From NCBI GenBank assembly GCA_017991315.1, contig JAGOQS010000003.1:248001-312000 (forward strand): a stretch of 64,000 nucleotides of DNA, in the 5' to 3' direction. Positions 48,246-57,071 of this stretch are shown one piece after another (the first letter of the stretch is position 1; the number at the start of each line of letters is the position of its first letter). The notes under the pieces were generated by a model. The model was given only the letters and a program-made list of their open reading frames with translations. It had not been told where the DNA came from and ran no database searches. A program made the translations under genes and the position numbers. The stretch comes from Ferrovibrio sp. (lineage in GTDB: Bacteria > Pseudomonadota > Alphaproteobacteria > Ferrovibrionales > Ferrovibrionaceae).

Positions 48246-49564
48246 GCGGCCTGATGCTGGGCCTGACGGCCTTCGTCGCGATGCTCGGGCTGATCGCGCT
48301 GCGCATGCCGGTGGGGCTTGCCATGCTGGTGGTCGGCAGCATCGGTTACACCCACCTGACCAGCGGCGCGATTTTCCTGAACTACCTGAAATCGACGCCG
48401 TATCACCTGTTTTCCAATTATACGCTCTCGGTGATCGCGCTGTTCATCCTGATGGGCGCCTTCGCCGAACGTGGCGGCCAGTCGCGCAACCTGTTCCTCG
48501 CCGCCGCCGCCCTGGTCGGCAAGGTGCGCGGCGGCATGGCGATGGCGGTGATCTGGGCGGCGACGATCTTCGCCGCCATCTGCGGTTCCTCGGTGGCTAC
48601 CACCGCCACCTTCGGTCGCGCCGTGCTGCCGGAACTGAAGCGTTACAATTACGGTATGGCGCTGGCCACCGGCACCATCGCGATCAGCGGCGTGATCGGC
48701 ATTCTGATTCCGCCCTCGATCATCCTGGTGGTCTATGCCATCTCCACCGAGCAGAATATCGTCAAGCTGTTCTCGGCGGCGCTGATCCCGGGCCTGCTGG
48801 CATCCGTGTTCTACACCATCGCCATCGCCTGGACGGTGCGCCGCGATCCGGCCGCCGGCCCGGTGCAGGAAATCGCCTTGCAGGGGCCTGAACGCCGCCG
48901 CGTACTGCTGCGGGTCTGGGGCTTCCTTGGCGTTGTGCTGCTGGTGCTGGGCGGCATCTATGCCGGCATTTTCACGCCCACGGAGGGCGCTGCTGTGGGC
49001 ACTGTGGCGACTTTCGTGCTGGCGCTGAGCCAGCGCGAACTGAACTGGGACTCGATCAAGACCTGCCTGCTGCAGACCGGCGAGACGGCGGCGATGATCT
49101 TCGCCATCCTGCTCGGCGCCGAGGTGTTCAACGCCTTCCTGGCGCTGACGCAACTGCCGATGCAGCTTGCCGATGCCATTGCCGGCTCCGGCCTGCCGCC
49201 CTATGGCGTGATGGTGCTGCTGCTGGTGGCCTATCTGGTGCTCGGCGCGGTAATGGACGAGTTGGCGATGATCCTGCTCACCCTGCCGATCTTCTTCCCC
49301 GTGGTGATGGCGCTGGATTTCGGCCTACCACCGGATGACGTGGCGATCTGGTTCGGCATCCTGGTGCTGGTGGTGGTGGGCATCGGGCTCACGGCGCCGC
49401 CGATCGGCATGAACGTGTTCGTGGTCAGTGCCATCGCCAAGGACGTGCCCATCGCCACCACCTATCGCGGCGTGCTGCCGTTCATTGCCGCCGATATCAC
49501 CCGCCTGGCGCTGCTCACCGCTTTCCCGGTGCTCTCGCTGTGGCTGATGCGCCTGCTGGATTAG
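48242..49564 (+). CDS. dctM: TRAP transporter large permease (DctM family)
   Basis: The 440-residue, roughly 12-helix permease carries the sodium-coupled transport pathway. DctM features are RMPVGLAMLVVGSIGY near the N-terminus, GSSVATTATFGRAVLPELKR, SGVIGILIPPSIILVVYAI and the C-terminal GLTAPPIGMNVFVVSAIAKD. The start ATG 48242 overlaps the dctQ stop. With dctP and dctQ this completes the transporter. The class of substrate (C4-dicarboxylate, keto acid or other) cannot be told from sequence alone. Confidence 0.94.
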   Translation: MSGLMLGLTAFVAMLGLIALRMPVGLAMLVVGSIGYTHLTSGAIFLNYLKSTPYHLFSNYTLSVIALFILMGAFAERGGQSRNLFLAAAALVGKVRGGMAMAVIWAATIFAAICGSSVATTATFGRAVLPELKRYNYGMALATGTIAISGVIGILIPPSIILVVYAISTEQNIVKLFSAALIPGLLASVFYTIAIAWTVRRDPAAGPVQEIALQGPERRRVLLRVWGFLGVVLLVLGGIYAGIFTPTEGAAVGTVATFVLALSQRELNWDSIKTCLLQTGETAAMIFAILLGAEVFNAFLALTQLPMQLADAIAGSGLPPYGVMVLLLVAYLVLGAVMDELAMILLTLPIFFPVVMALDFGLPPDDVAIWFGILVLVVVGIGLTAPPIGMNVFVVSAIAKDVPIATTYRGVLPFIAADITRLALLTAFPVLSLWLMRLLD

Positions 49565-49578
49565 ACTTGGATAAGGTG

Positions 49579-49899
49579 ATGGCACCGCCGCGTTACTGGC
49601 TGCTAACGATCTCCGACCCTTGGGATTTCGTTTCCAGCGAGGGTGCCGAATTCCGGGCCGAACTGGTTGAATGGAAGGGACAGGCCGCCCTCTTGGTGCT
49701 GGAGCGGCCAGTAGCGTTCAACGGGTTTTCATGCCGTCTTTTCGAGGTATGGCCGCGTCATGCCGGCGATACATTGGAAGCGGCGAAGGCGGGAGCAATC
49801 ATCGCCGTCAACCTGACCGGTGTCGCTGATCAAGACACAGGCCAGGAAACCATTGGCACTGAAATCCATCTGATTGGCGATATTCGCGCTATCGGATGA
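49579..49899 (+). CDS. Hypothetical protein, about 106 residues
   Basis: I do not recognise the family. The protein is soluble, without signal or membrane segment, and begins MAPPRYWLLTISDPWDFVSS. A beta-rich middle (GQAALLVLERPVAFNGFSCR) and a C-terminal part with IIAVNLTGVADQ suggest a small beta-barrel. The reading frame extends upstream into dctM, and ATG 49579, GTG 49576 or TTG 49567 are all possible starts with weak ribosome sites. It sits 14 nt after dctM and so may be transcribed with the TRAP operon, and is convergent with the diguanylate cyclase gene. Confidence 0.6.
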   Translation: MAPPRYWLLTISDPWDFVSSEGAEFRAELVEWKGQAALLVLERPVAFNGFSCRLFEVWPRHAGDTLEAAKAGAIIAVNLTGVADQDTGQETIGTEIHLIGDIRAIG

Positions 49900-49913
49900 G
49901 TGGTCGGTATTGA

Positions 49914-51359
49914 TCAGGCCGGACTGCCGGCAGCAGCCATCACCACCTGGTTGCGGCCATTCGCCTTGGCCTGATAGAGCGCCTTGTCAGCCATCGCAAG
50001 CTGGTAGGCCAGCGGCAATTCCGAGTCCGGCGTGGCGGATACGCCGATGCTCACCGTGGCCTGGATTGTCGCGCCTTCGGGCGACGGGGTTTCGGTCGTG
50101 GCGAAAGCAGTACGGATGCGCTCGGCGATGGCCAGCGCGTTCGCCTTGTCGCAATCCGGCAGCATGATGGCGAATTCCTCGCCGCCGAAACGGGCGAAAA
50201 GGTCGCTGGTGCGCAGGTTCTCGCGCACCACCCGGGCCAGGGTGATCAGCACGGCATCGCCGGCGGCATGGCCGTGGCTGTCGTTCAGGCGTTTGAAATG
50301 GTCGATATCCAGCATCAGCATGGCCGTGGGCCGCTGTTGCTCGGCCAGCCGGCAGGCGGCATCCTGGCTGAGTTCGTCGAAAGCGCGGCGGTTCAGGGCG
50401 CCGGTGAGGTGGTCATGATCGGCGATATGCTGCAGGCGGTCGTATAGTTCCTGCCGCGCTGCCATCACACTGGCAACGATGATCGGCGTGATCGCCACCA
50501 GCATAACACCCAGCCGGATCGATAGCAGTGTTGCGCCGCTTTGTATATTCGCGGCAATGCCGATGAAGCCGGTGGATAGGGCGAGCAGGGTATAGGCGCT
50601 GAATGCCAGCGACAGCAGGGCGGTGGTGAAACGACCATAGGCCACGGCGCACCACAGCAGTGCCGGCACCGGCAGGGCCACGATACCGGGGCCGCCGATG
50701 AATTTGGCACCGAGGCAGGAAACCACCAGGGCCAGTAACGGCAGGAAATTGCGGCGCCCAGCCAGCCGGGTGCCGGCATGCCGCCGCTCAGGCTGGCGTG
50801 GATACAGGGCCGGTGCGGTCAGGATCACCGGCACGATGGCGACATAGTTCACCAGTTCGGTGACGAACCACAGCATGCCGGTATGCAGCAGGTCGTAGTC
50901 GAACATCATGATGCCTGAAAGCGCGCCCGCCACAGCGGCAGTGGCGGAAGCCACGCCAAGCCCTACCAGCATCTTCAGCACCGAGAGCGGGCTGTTGAAC
51001 AGGCATATATCCTTGCTGAAGCGCCGGAACACCACCACGCCAGCGGCAACGCCGGCAAGATTGGCGCCACAAAGCCACAGCGCCTTGCCCCAGGTGGTGC
51101 CGGTGAGGACGTCGGCGGCGACGAAACCGCAGGCTATTGCGATCCAGCTGCAAGGCGTCGACCAGGAGGGATTGCGCACCAGCAGGCCGAGCAGCACGGC
51201 ATTGGCGATCCAGAAAGCGGCGAGTTGACCGATCGGCCGTGTGAAGATGCCAAAAAGCGATGCAGCGAAAACCACCAGCCCCAGGATGCCCGCCGCAACC
51301 AAGGGCGATTTCCCGATACTGTTCGTGGCCGCAATATTCTGCTGCGCCAGGATCACCAC
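49914..51359 (-). CDS. Membrane diguanylate cyclase (MASE1 + GGDEF)
   Basis: The 481-residue protein has an N-terminal MASE1-type region of about eight hydrophobic helices (residues 15-300). A GGDEF domain follows, beginning near the DHDHLTGALNRRAFDEL stretch. The active site reads GGEEF (intact), and the inhibitory I-site RTSD lies five residues upstream, so it should make cyclic di-GMP with product inhibition. LDIDHFKRLNDSHGHAAGD is the metal- and substrate-binding part. No EAL domain or linked effector gene is seen. The signal sensed by MASE1 is unknown. Confidence 0.93.
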   Translation of the reverse strand: MVILAQQNIAATNSIGKSPLVAAGILGLVVFAASLFGIFTRPIGQLAAFWIANAVLLGLLVRNPSWSTPCSWIAIACGFVAADVLTGTTWGKALWLCGANLAGVAAGVVVFRRFSKDICLFNSPLSVLKMLVGLGVASATAAVAGALSGIMMFDYDLLHTGMLWFVTELVNYVAIVPVILTAPALYPRQPERRHAGTRLAGRRNFLPLLALVVSCLGAKFIGGPGIVALPVPALLWCAVAYGRFTTALLSLAFSAYTLLALSTGFIGIAANIQSGATLLSIRLGVMLVAITPIIVASVMAARQELYDRLQHIADHDHLTGALNRRAFDELSQDAACRLAEQQRPTAMLMLDIDHFKRLNDSHGHAAGDAVLITLARVVRENLRTSDLFARFGGEEFAIMLPDCDKANALAIAERIRTAFATTETPSPEGATIQATVSIGVSATPDSELPLAYQLAMADKALYQAKANGRNQVVMAAAGSPA

Positions 51360-51673
51360 GCCTCCTTAATCTACGACGCCATTCAGGCAAATTATTTCTA
51401 AGTCGGCGCAAAAATTCGCTTGCAACACCGCATTCTTCCGCATGTAAACATGCTGCCCGAATTCCATGAAAACCGCCTATTATTTTTGGATAATGCTCGC
51501 GGAGGTGATGAAACCTGCTCGGTCGTATATCTTTGTTTCGCTGCGGAAATACGGGGGTATTCTGCCTTGTTCAAGTTTACGGCGGTGCCTTTGGCAGTGA
51601 TGCGATTGTGATGTGCGGCCCTCTCCGATCATTATATGCTAGTGCATCAGCCGAGCGATGGTTGCAGGGGGGC
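51360..51673. other. Non-coding gap with a palindrome
   Basis: This 314-nt divergent gap is more AT-rich than its surroundings. It holds a perfect 14-bp palindrome GCATGTAAACATGC at 51440-51453, about 80 nt upstream of the diguanylate cyclase start. Frames that read through it from 51533 into the following gene have no ribosome site or recognisable sequence. I see no RNA gene. Confidence 0.5.
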
Positions 51674-52081
51674 ATGGCGATACTATCGGGGCAGGTTGCT
51701 TTCGAGATCGACGACGACGAACGGCTCACCACCATCGTCTTCCTCGGGCCTGTCAGCGATCAGCAGGTGATTGAGCTGTACACTGCCGGCGGTTTCGATA
51801 ACGCGGCAATCAGCGGCTACAATTTCCTCTTCGATCTGCGCCACACGCGATGGATTCCCAATCCGGCAACAATACGTCAGCTTGCGCTGCACATGCGCCA
51901 GGTGCGCGAACAAGCTGGGACCGGCCCCGATCAGCGGCGCATCGCCGCCGTGCGCCGGGATAATCCGGAAGTCTATGCCGCCACCCATGGCGCCAGGACC
52001 CAGGCCGAGATCGGGCAACAGCGGCTACGCTATTTCAACGATATCTGTGCCGCCCGGCTCTGGCTGCGCGCCGATACCTGA
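51674..52081 (+). CDS. Hypothetical protein, about 135 residues (possible STAS/SpoIIAA-like fold)
   Basis: ATG 51674 follows GCAGGGGGG and gives a soluble protein that begins with short beta-strands (MAILSGQVAFEIDDDERLTT). It continues FLFDLRHTRWIPNPATIRQL, which resembles the strand-helix order of SpoIIAA-like proteins. A helical charged C-terminus follows (RTQAEIGQQRLRYFNDICAA). I cannot name a family with confidence. It stands alone between the diguanylate cyclase and a binding-protein gene. Longer upstream starts lack ribosome sites. Confidence 0.65.
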   Translation: MAILSGQVAFEIDDDERLTTIVFLGPVSDQQVIELYTAGGFDNAAISGYNFLFDLRHTRWIPNPATIRQLALHMRQVREQAGTGPDQRRIAAVRRDNPEVYAATHGARTQAEIGQQRLRYFNDICAARLWLRADT

Positions 52082-52238
52082 ATTGAATGCAATCAAGCGG
52101 TTAGCGGTGCCGCCGGCATCGCTGACGTTTAAATAGTCAATGTTTTTGAATAACTTATGGACTATCTGCCGAATCTATAGGCGCGACAAAAACTAGGCAG
52201 GGCCTAGAATGACGGGAACCATAACCCCGGAGTCCGTC

Positions 52239-53300
52239 ATGTCCGCAAAAGCCCCCCGCACCATTCTGAAGCCTTCGCGCCGCGGCCTGCTGGCCACTTC
52301 CGCCGCCGCGCTGGCGGTGCCCTTCATGCCGAAGCGGATTTATGCCCAGACGGCCAAGACGGCGGTGAAATTCTCCCTCAACCTGCCGCGCAACGGCACC
52401 AACTCGCCGTTCATCTACGCTTTGGAGAAGGGCTATTTCGCTGCCGAAGGCATTGAGATCACGGCGATGGATCCGGCATCCGGCGCCGACGCGCTGCAGC
52501 GCGTGGCATCCATGACCTATGATGTCAGCTTCGCCGATCTCACCTCGCTGGGCGAATTCTATGCCGGCTTCCCGGAGCAGGTGCCGCTGGCGGTGTTCAA
52601 TATCTACAAGGTCACGCCGGCCGCCATCGTGAGCTGGAAATCCTCCAAGATCACCAAGCCGGCCGACCTGATCGGCAAGACCGTGGGTGGACCGCTGACT
52701 GACAATGCCTTCAAGCTGTTCCCGGTTTTCTACAAGGTGAACGGCCTCGATCCGGCAGCGGTGAAGTTCAACAATGTCGATATCCGCCTGCGCGAAAGCC
52801 AGCTGATCCGCCGCGAAGTCGATGCCGTCACCGGTTTCGATTCCACCGTGTGGCTGAACCTCAAGGGCCTGGGCCACAAGATCGAGGATGTGTCGATCAT
52901 GCTCTATGCCGATCACGGCCTCGACTTCTACGGCAATTCGGTGGTGGTCTCGCGCAAGTTCCTGAAAGACAACGAGGCCGCCATTCCGGGCATTTGCCGC
53001 GCCGTCTGCCGCGGCTGGCAGGATGCGATGAGGAATTCCAAGGCCGTGACCGATGCGCTGGTGAAGGCCGATGCCCTGGTGAAGCCGGATATCGAGCAGG
53101 ACCGCCTGGAATGGGTGCTGACGCACCAGGTGCGCACGGAAGAGGGCAGGAAGCTGGGCCTGGGCGCCATCGACCCAGCCAAGCTGCAGCGTGGCATCAA
53201 CACCATCGCCAGCGCTTATAACCTGTCCAAGACCGCCACCGTGGACGCCATCTGGTCGGACAAGTACCTGCCCCCCGCCAGCATGCGGGCCATCGCCTAA
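52239..53300 (+). CDS. ABC transporter substrate-binding protein (SsuA/NMT1-like)
   Basis: The 353-residue periplasmic binding protein starts with a Tat-like signal (SRRGLLATSAAALAVPF) cleaved near YAQ. The mature domain shows the NMT1/SsuA pattern: GTNSPFIYALEKGYFAAEGI, a DVSFADLTSLGEFYAGFP pocket segment and DLIGKTVGGPLTDNAFKL. Such proteins bind sulfonates, nitrate/taurine-like or pyrimidine-precursor ligands. The chosen ATG follows CGGAG with good spacing; ATG 52209 is an alternative without one. No ATPase or permease gene is adjacent, so its transporter must be elsewhere. Confidence 0.9.
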   Translation: MSAKAPRTILKPSRRGLLATSAAALAVPFMPKRIYAQTAKTAVKFSLNLPRNGTNSPFIYALEKGYFAAEGIEITAMDPASGADALQRVASMTYDVSFADLTSLGEFYAGFPEQVPLAVFNIYKVTPAAIVSWKSSKITKPADLIGKTVGGPLTDNAFKLFPVFYKVNGLDPAAVKFNNVDIRLRESQLIRREVDAVTGFDSTVWLNLKGLGHKIEDVSIMLYADHGLDFYGNSVVVSRKFLKDNEAAIPGICRAVCRGWQDAMRNSKAVTDALVKADALVKPDIEQDRLEWVLTHQVRTEEGRKLGLGAIDPAKLQRGINTIASAYNLSKTATVDAIWSDKYLPPASMRAIA

Positions 53301-53399
53301 CCCTGGATTGCACCAGCACAATTTAGCTATTCCCCTGCCGCCCGGCGGGCGCTATATCGATGCGGCGTTTTCATCGCCAATCGAGAGGAGTGCAGGACC

Positions 53400-54440
53400 A
53401 TGGATACGATCCGGGTCGCGATTTTGGGTGCCAGCGGTTATACCGGCGCGGAGCTGCTCCGCCTGCTGGTGCGGCATCCGCGCGTCCGCATCGTGGCGCT
53501 CACCGCCGACCGCAAGGCGGGCGAGGGCATCGAGACCGTGTTCCCGCAATTCCTTGGCTATGACCTGCCCAAGCTGGTGTCGATCAAGGAAGTCGATTTC
53601 AGCGGCGTCGATGCCGTGTTCTGCGCCCTGCCGCACGGCACCACGCAGGAAGTGATCGCGGGCCTGCCCACGCATCTCAAGGTGATCGACCTCTCGGCCG
53701 ACTTCCGGCTCACCAGCCTGGAGGATTACGCCAAGTGGTACGGCCATGAGCATCGGGCGCCGGACTTGCAGAAGGAAGCGGTCTACGGCCTCACCGAAGT
53801 TTATCGCGACAAGGTGCGGCAGGCGCGGCTGGTGGCCAATCCGGGCTGCTATCCGACCTCGGCGCAACTGCCGCTGATCCCGCTGCTGCAGGCCGGCCAG
53901 ATCGACCCGGATGATATCGTGATCGATGCCAAGTCGGGCGTTTCGGGTGCCGGCCGGGCGGCGAAGGAAGGTTCGCTTTTCTGCGAAGTCACCGAAGGCG
54001 TGCACGCCTATGGCGTGGCCTCGCACCGGCATGGCCCGGAGATCGAGCAAATTCTTTCGGAAGCCACCGGCCAGCCGATCATGGTGAACTTCACGCCGCA
54101 TCTGATGCCGATGAGCCGCGGCATGCTGTCCAGCATCTATGTGAAGTTGAAGGATGGCGCCACGGCGGAAGACCTGCGGGCGACGCTGGTCAAGCGCTAT
54201 GCCGACGAACAGTTTGTGAAGGTGGTGCCGCAGGGCGTGGCGCCGCAGACACGCCATGTGCGTGGCACCAACCTGGCGCATATCGGCGTGTTTGCCGACC
54301 GGCTGAAGGGCCGCGCCATGCTGTTCTGCACCATCGACAACCTGATGAAGGGCGCGAGCGGGCAGGCGGTGCAGAACTTCAACGTCATGTTCGGCATTCC
54401 GGAAACCGTCGGGCTCGAGCAGCTCGCGATGTTCCCGTAA
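53400..54440 (+). CDS. argC: N-acetyl-gamma-glutamyl-phosphate reductase
   Basis: The 346-residue enzyme reduces N-acetylglutamyl phosphate to the semialdehyde in arginine synthesis. The NADP-binding N-terminus is VAILGASGYTGAELLRLL and the catalytic Cys150 lies in NPGCYPTSA. C-terminal sections SHRHGPEI and HLMPMSRGML are family-typical. The length matches type 1 ArgC. GAGGAG precedes the start. The carbonic anhydrase gene follows after 10 nt. Other arg genes except argS (unrelated in pathway) are absent. Confidence 0.96.
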   Translation: MDTIRVAILGASGYTGAELLRLLVRHPRVRIVALTADRKAGEGIETVFPQFLGYDLPKLVSIKEVDFSGVDAVFCALPHGTTQEVIAGLPTHLKVIDLSADFRLTSLEDYAKWYGHEHRAPDLQKEAVYGLTEVYRDKVRQARLVANPGCYPTSAQLPLIPLLQAGQIDPDDIVIDAKSGVSGAGRAAKEGSLFCEVTEGVHAYGVASHRHGPEIEQILSEATGQPIMVNFTPHLMPMSRGMLSSIYVKLKDGATAEDLRATLVKRYADEQFVKVVPQGVAPQTRHVRGTNLAHIGVFADRLKGRAMLFCTIDNLMKGASGQAVQNFNVMFGIPETVGLEQLAMFP

Positions 54441-54450
54441 GGCCGTAAGC

Positions 54451-54990
54451 ATGGCCGTGCAGCAGCCGCTGATCCTGCCATTCGGCGACCAGTATCCGCG
54501 CATCGCCGCCGATGCCTTCATCGCGCCGAATGCGGTGGTGGTCGGCGATGTGGAAATCGGTGCCGGCAGTTCGCTGTGGTTCAACGTCACCGTTCGCGGC
54601 GACGTGCATTCGATCCGCATCGGTGCCGGCACCAATATCCAGGATGGCACGGTAGTGCATGTCACCACCGACCGTTTCTCTACCACCATTGGTGACAACG
54701 TGTCGGTGGGCCATATGGCCTTGCTGCATGGCTGCGTGCTGGAGGATGGCGCCTTCGTCGGCATGACCGCGACGGTGATGGATGGCTGCGTCATCGAAGG
54801 CGGCGGCATGCTGGCCGCTGGCGCACTGCTCACGCCAGGCAAGCGCGTCAAGGCCGGCGAACTCTGGGCCGGGCGTCCGGCTGCCTTCCTGCGTCCGATC
54901 CAGGACAAGGAAGTGGCGATGATGCAGAACACGCCGCGCCATTACGCCGCGCTTGGCGCCAAGTACCGCGCCACTCTGGCTGGTATTTAA
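54451..54990 (+). CDS. Gamma-class carbonic anhydrase family protein
   Basis: The 179-residue left-handed beta-helix protein has hexapeptide-like repeats (NAVVVGDVEIGAGSSLWFNV). The three zinc-ligand histidines fit VVHVTT and SVGHMALLHG. WAGRPAAFLRPI ends the helix region before the C-terminal alpha-helix. It probably hydrates CO2 reversibly or serves as a related acyltransferase-like protein. It lies 10 nt after argC and is likely co-transcribed, an arrangement without an obvious pathway link apart from bicarbonate for carbamoyl phosphate. Confidence 0.92.
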   Translation: MAVQQPLILPFGDQYPRIAADAFIAPNAVVVGDVEIGAGSSLWFNVTVRGDVHSIRIGAGTNIQDGTVVHVTTDRFSTTIGDNVSVGHMALLHGCVLEDGAFVGMTATVMDGCVIEGGGMLAAGALLTPGKRVKAGELWAGRPAAFLRPIQDKEVAMMQNTPRHYAALGAKYRATLAGI

Positions 54991-55060
54991 GTCAAAATTT
55001 TAAGGATTTGTTGACGAATCCAACGGCATTTTGCGGGATGATGGACCCAGGAGGGGCCTG

Positions 55061-56023
55061 ATGACCGAGAGCACTGCTGCTCATGCCGATTTCTTCGACC
55101 AGATACGCCAGCATGGCGTATTTCTGGCCAACAAGAATGCCAAGATTCCGCGCGGCAAGCAGCTTACCTTAAGCGGCGCCGACCTTACCGGCATCAAGCT
55201 GGCCGGCACCAACCTGCAGCGCACGATCTTCCAGGGCTGCCGCTTCTATTGCGCCGACTTGCGCGATGTCGATTTCAGCCAGGCGGTGCTGTCCGGCTGC
55301 GATTTCTCCGGCGCCGACCTGACCAATGCGCGCATGGTCTGGACCAACCTGCGCGGCGCTGACCTGTCGCGTGCCATCCTCAAGGGTACCCGGTTCGAGA
55401 ATGCCGACATGCGGCCGCTGACCGAGCCGCCGACATTGCCGCATGGCAAGGGCGGCACGGTGATGCTGAACGAGAGCAACCTGCACAACACCAATCTGAG
55501 TCAGGCCAAGTTGCTGGGTGCTTCCTTCGTCGGTGCCATTCTTGATGGCGCGATTCTGGAGAATGCCGATCTCGAAGGCGCGGACTTCTCCTATGCCACG
55601 TTGAGCGGCGTGCAATTGAAGGGCGCCAAGCTGCGCGATGCCAATTTCCGTCTGGCGGATATGACGCAGGATATGTTCAAGCAGCTCAAAGGCTCGGATG
55701 CCCGCGTGCCGGATCCGGTGGCGCAGCATATTCTGGATGAAACAGTGCGCCAGCATATGCGCTGGGTGGAAACCGAGGGCACCGCGGGCCGCCGTGCCGT
55801 GATGGTCGGCTGGTATATGGCCGGTGCCTATCTGGCGCAGGTGAACCTGAGTGGCGCCGATTTGCGGCAATGCAATCTCGCCAATGCCAACCTGCATGGC
55901 GCCAAGCTGATCTGCTCCGACCTGCGCGACGCCAACCTGATGTATGCCAATTTCACCGATGCCGATCTGCGTGGCTCGGCGATAGACGGCGCGCGCGGCA
56001 TCCCGACCACGCTCAAGACCTGA
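55061..56023 (+). CDS. Pentapeptide-repeat protein (second copy type)
   Basis: The 320-residue protein starts at ATG 55061 behind CAGGAGGGG. After a short helical N-terminus come pentapeptides (LSGADLTGIKLAGTNLQRT), a non-repeat loop around EPPTLPHGKGG, a second block, a helical linker with HMRWVETEGTAGRR and a last block rich in ADL/ANL. The order is the same as in the 8.7-kb protein, including the W and TxGxxG of the linker, so the two are probably paralogues. No membrane segment or signal peptide. The function of this group is not known. Confidence 0.88.
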   Translation: MTESTAAHADFFDQIRQHGVFLANKNAKIPRGKQLTLSGADLTGIKLAGTNLQRTIFQGCRFYCADLRDVDFSQAVLSGCDFSGADLTNARMVWTNLRGADLSRAILKGTRFENADMRPLTEPPTLPHGKGGTVMLNESNLHNTNLSQAKLLGASFVGAILDGAILENADLEGADFSYATLSGVQLKGAKLRDANFRLADMTQDMFKQLKGSDARVPDPVAQHILDETVRQHMRWVETEGTAGRRAVMVGWYMAGAYLAQVNLSGADLRQCNLANANLHGAKLICSDLRDANLMYANFTDADLRGSAIDGARGIPTTLKT

Positions 56024-56059
56024 AGATTTCTGGAATTTGGTTGGGCGCCGGGGGCGAGG

Positions 56060-56296
56060 CTAACGCCGGAACCTGCCGCCTGGACCTGTGCCCGCGCTGG
56101 CGGCTGGCCGGCTGCCGGATTGCGCGTTGAGGCCACGCACCGCCTTGAGGATGCGGCGCCACAGCAAATGGCCGACGAAATTGCCGCTGGAAAACATCTC
56201 ATCCACCCGGGAGGCGGCATGGACTTCGGCATGGCGCGCGCCATGGTCCGCGATCAGGTCGCGGGCGGCTCGCCAGATATCGGCATCGCTGGTCAT
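56060..56296 (-). CDS. Small DUF6961-like protein
   Basis: This 78-residue protein has a helical N-terminal part, DADIWRAARDLIADHG, followed by HAASRVDEMFSSGNFVGHL and LLWRRILKAVRGL. The pattern D.DIWRAA..LI..HG...A..R.D.....G...G...W.RI..A matches the small DUF6961 family common in Alphaproteobacteria. The C-terminal tail after residue 60 is Gly/Ser/Pro-rich. The gene is downstream of the Hpt-like gene on the same strand, 80 nt away. No function is known. Confidence 0.65.
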   Translation of the reverse strand: MTSDADIWRAARDLIADHGARHAEVHAASRVDEMFSSGNFVGHLLWRRILKAVRGLNAQSGSRPAASAGTGPGGRFRR

Positions 56297-56345
56297 GGCG
56301 GCATCCTGCCGGCAAAGGTTAAGCGAAGCGTAAACGCTTATGGTG

Positions 56346-56364
56346 AACAGGCATTAAGCCTGTT
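56346..56364. terminator. Hairpin between the Hpt-like and DUF6961-like genes
   Basis: Seven-bp arms AACAGGC/GCCTGTT enclose ATTAA and are followed by TTCTT on the plus strand. A second palindrome, AAGCGTAAACGCTT (56326-56339), lies next to it. Either could slow or stop transcription, or serve as a regulator site, in the 80-nt gap. Confidence 0.35.
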
Positions 56365-56376
56365 TCTTGTCCGGGC

Positions 56377-56889
56377 TTATTCTTCGATCGGATCCTTGGT
56401 CATGTCCACGGCGATGCGCAGGCTGTCGAGAAGTTCCTTCTCCAGCCGGCCGCCGACGCCGGTGATGCCGCGCGCCAGCACCACATAGAGCGCGTCGATA
56501 TGGATCGAGATGACCTCGAACTGGCGATCATTGGGCAGCGCCATCTTGCTCATGAAGTCGTGCAGCGACTTGGCAAGGTGGGTCAGCAGCGGGAAGCCAA
56601 AAGTGCCGCCCATGCCCTTCACGTCGAAAGCCAGGTCGGTGATGTTGTTCAGAATGAAGATGCGCTGGAATTCATCGGTTTCGGCTTCGGCGGCCAGGCG
56701 GCGCATCTCGCGCAGTTTGCCCAGCACCTCATTGGAGAACTCATCCTTGCTCTCCATGATGGTGGCTTCGATCTTGGAGCGCACCTCGTCCGTGAGGTTC
56801 AGCTCAAGGCCGGTCTTGTAATTGACCGCACGCTGTTTCAGGCCCTGAGGGGCCTTGATGAAGCGGGCGCGTTCCTTTCTGGTCGCCAT
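56377..56889 (-). CDS. Hpt-like helical protein lacking the phosphoacceptor histidine
   Basis: The product (170 residues from ATG 56889, or 182 from GTG 56925) is fully helical and charged. The part AFDVKGMGGTFGFPLLTHLA follows the Hpt pattern H.LKG....G...L...A, but the histidine position is Phe88. The N-terminal 30 residues are basic (RKERARF). Hpt-like proteins with no His may act as binding or inhibitory partners in a phosphorelay or chemotaxis. The family assignment is my reading of the motif, and no function should be taken from it. No two-component genes are adjacent. Confidence 0.6.
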   Translation of the reverse strand: MATRKERARFIKAPQGLKQRAVNYKTGLELNLTDEVRSKIEATIMESKDEFSNEVLGKLREMRRLAAEAETDEFQRIFILNNITDLAFDVKGMGGTFGFPLLTHLAKSLHDFMSKMALPNDRQFEVISIHIDALYVVLARGITGVGGRLEKELLDSLRIAVDMTKDPIEE

Positions 56890-57013
56890 GTCCGTCGAAT
56901 CGATAACGTCAGTGTTAAATGCCACCCGAGGTTATATCGGGCTGGCTGGGGAAAGAATAGACCCCGCTTGAGGGCGGAAATCGGCCGTTTACGGACTGTT
57001 CGGCTCTAAAAAA

Positions 57014-57039
57014 GGCCCCCGGCAGGGTATCCGGGGGCC
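57014..57039 (-). terminator. Intrinsic terminator of phoX
   Basis: The 9-bp stem GGCCCCCGG/CCGGGGGCC encloses an 8-nt loop. On the minus strand it is followed by a run of six T (the A-run at 57008-57013 on the plus strand). It lies 33 nt after the phoX stop and has all parts of a Rho-independent terminator. Confidence 0.9.
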
Positions 57040-57071
57040 TCTGGCGGCGGAGACGGGTGAAGGGGTGGGGA

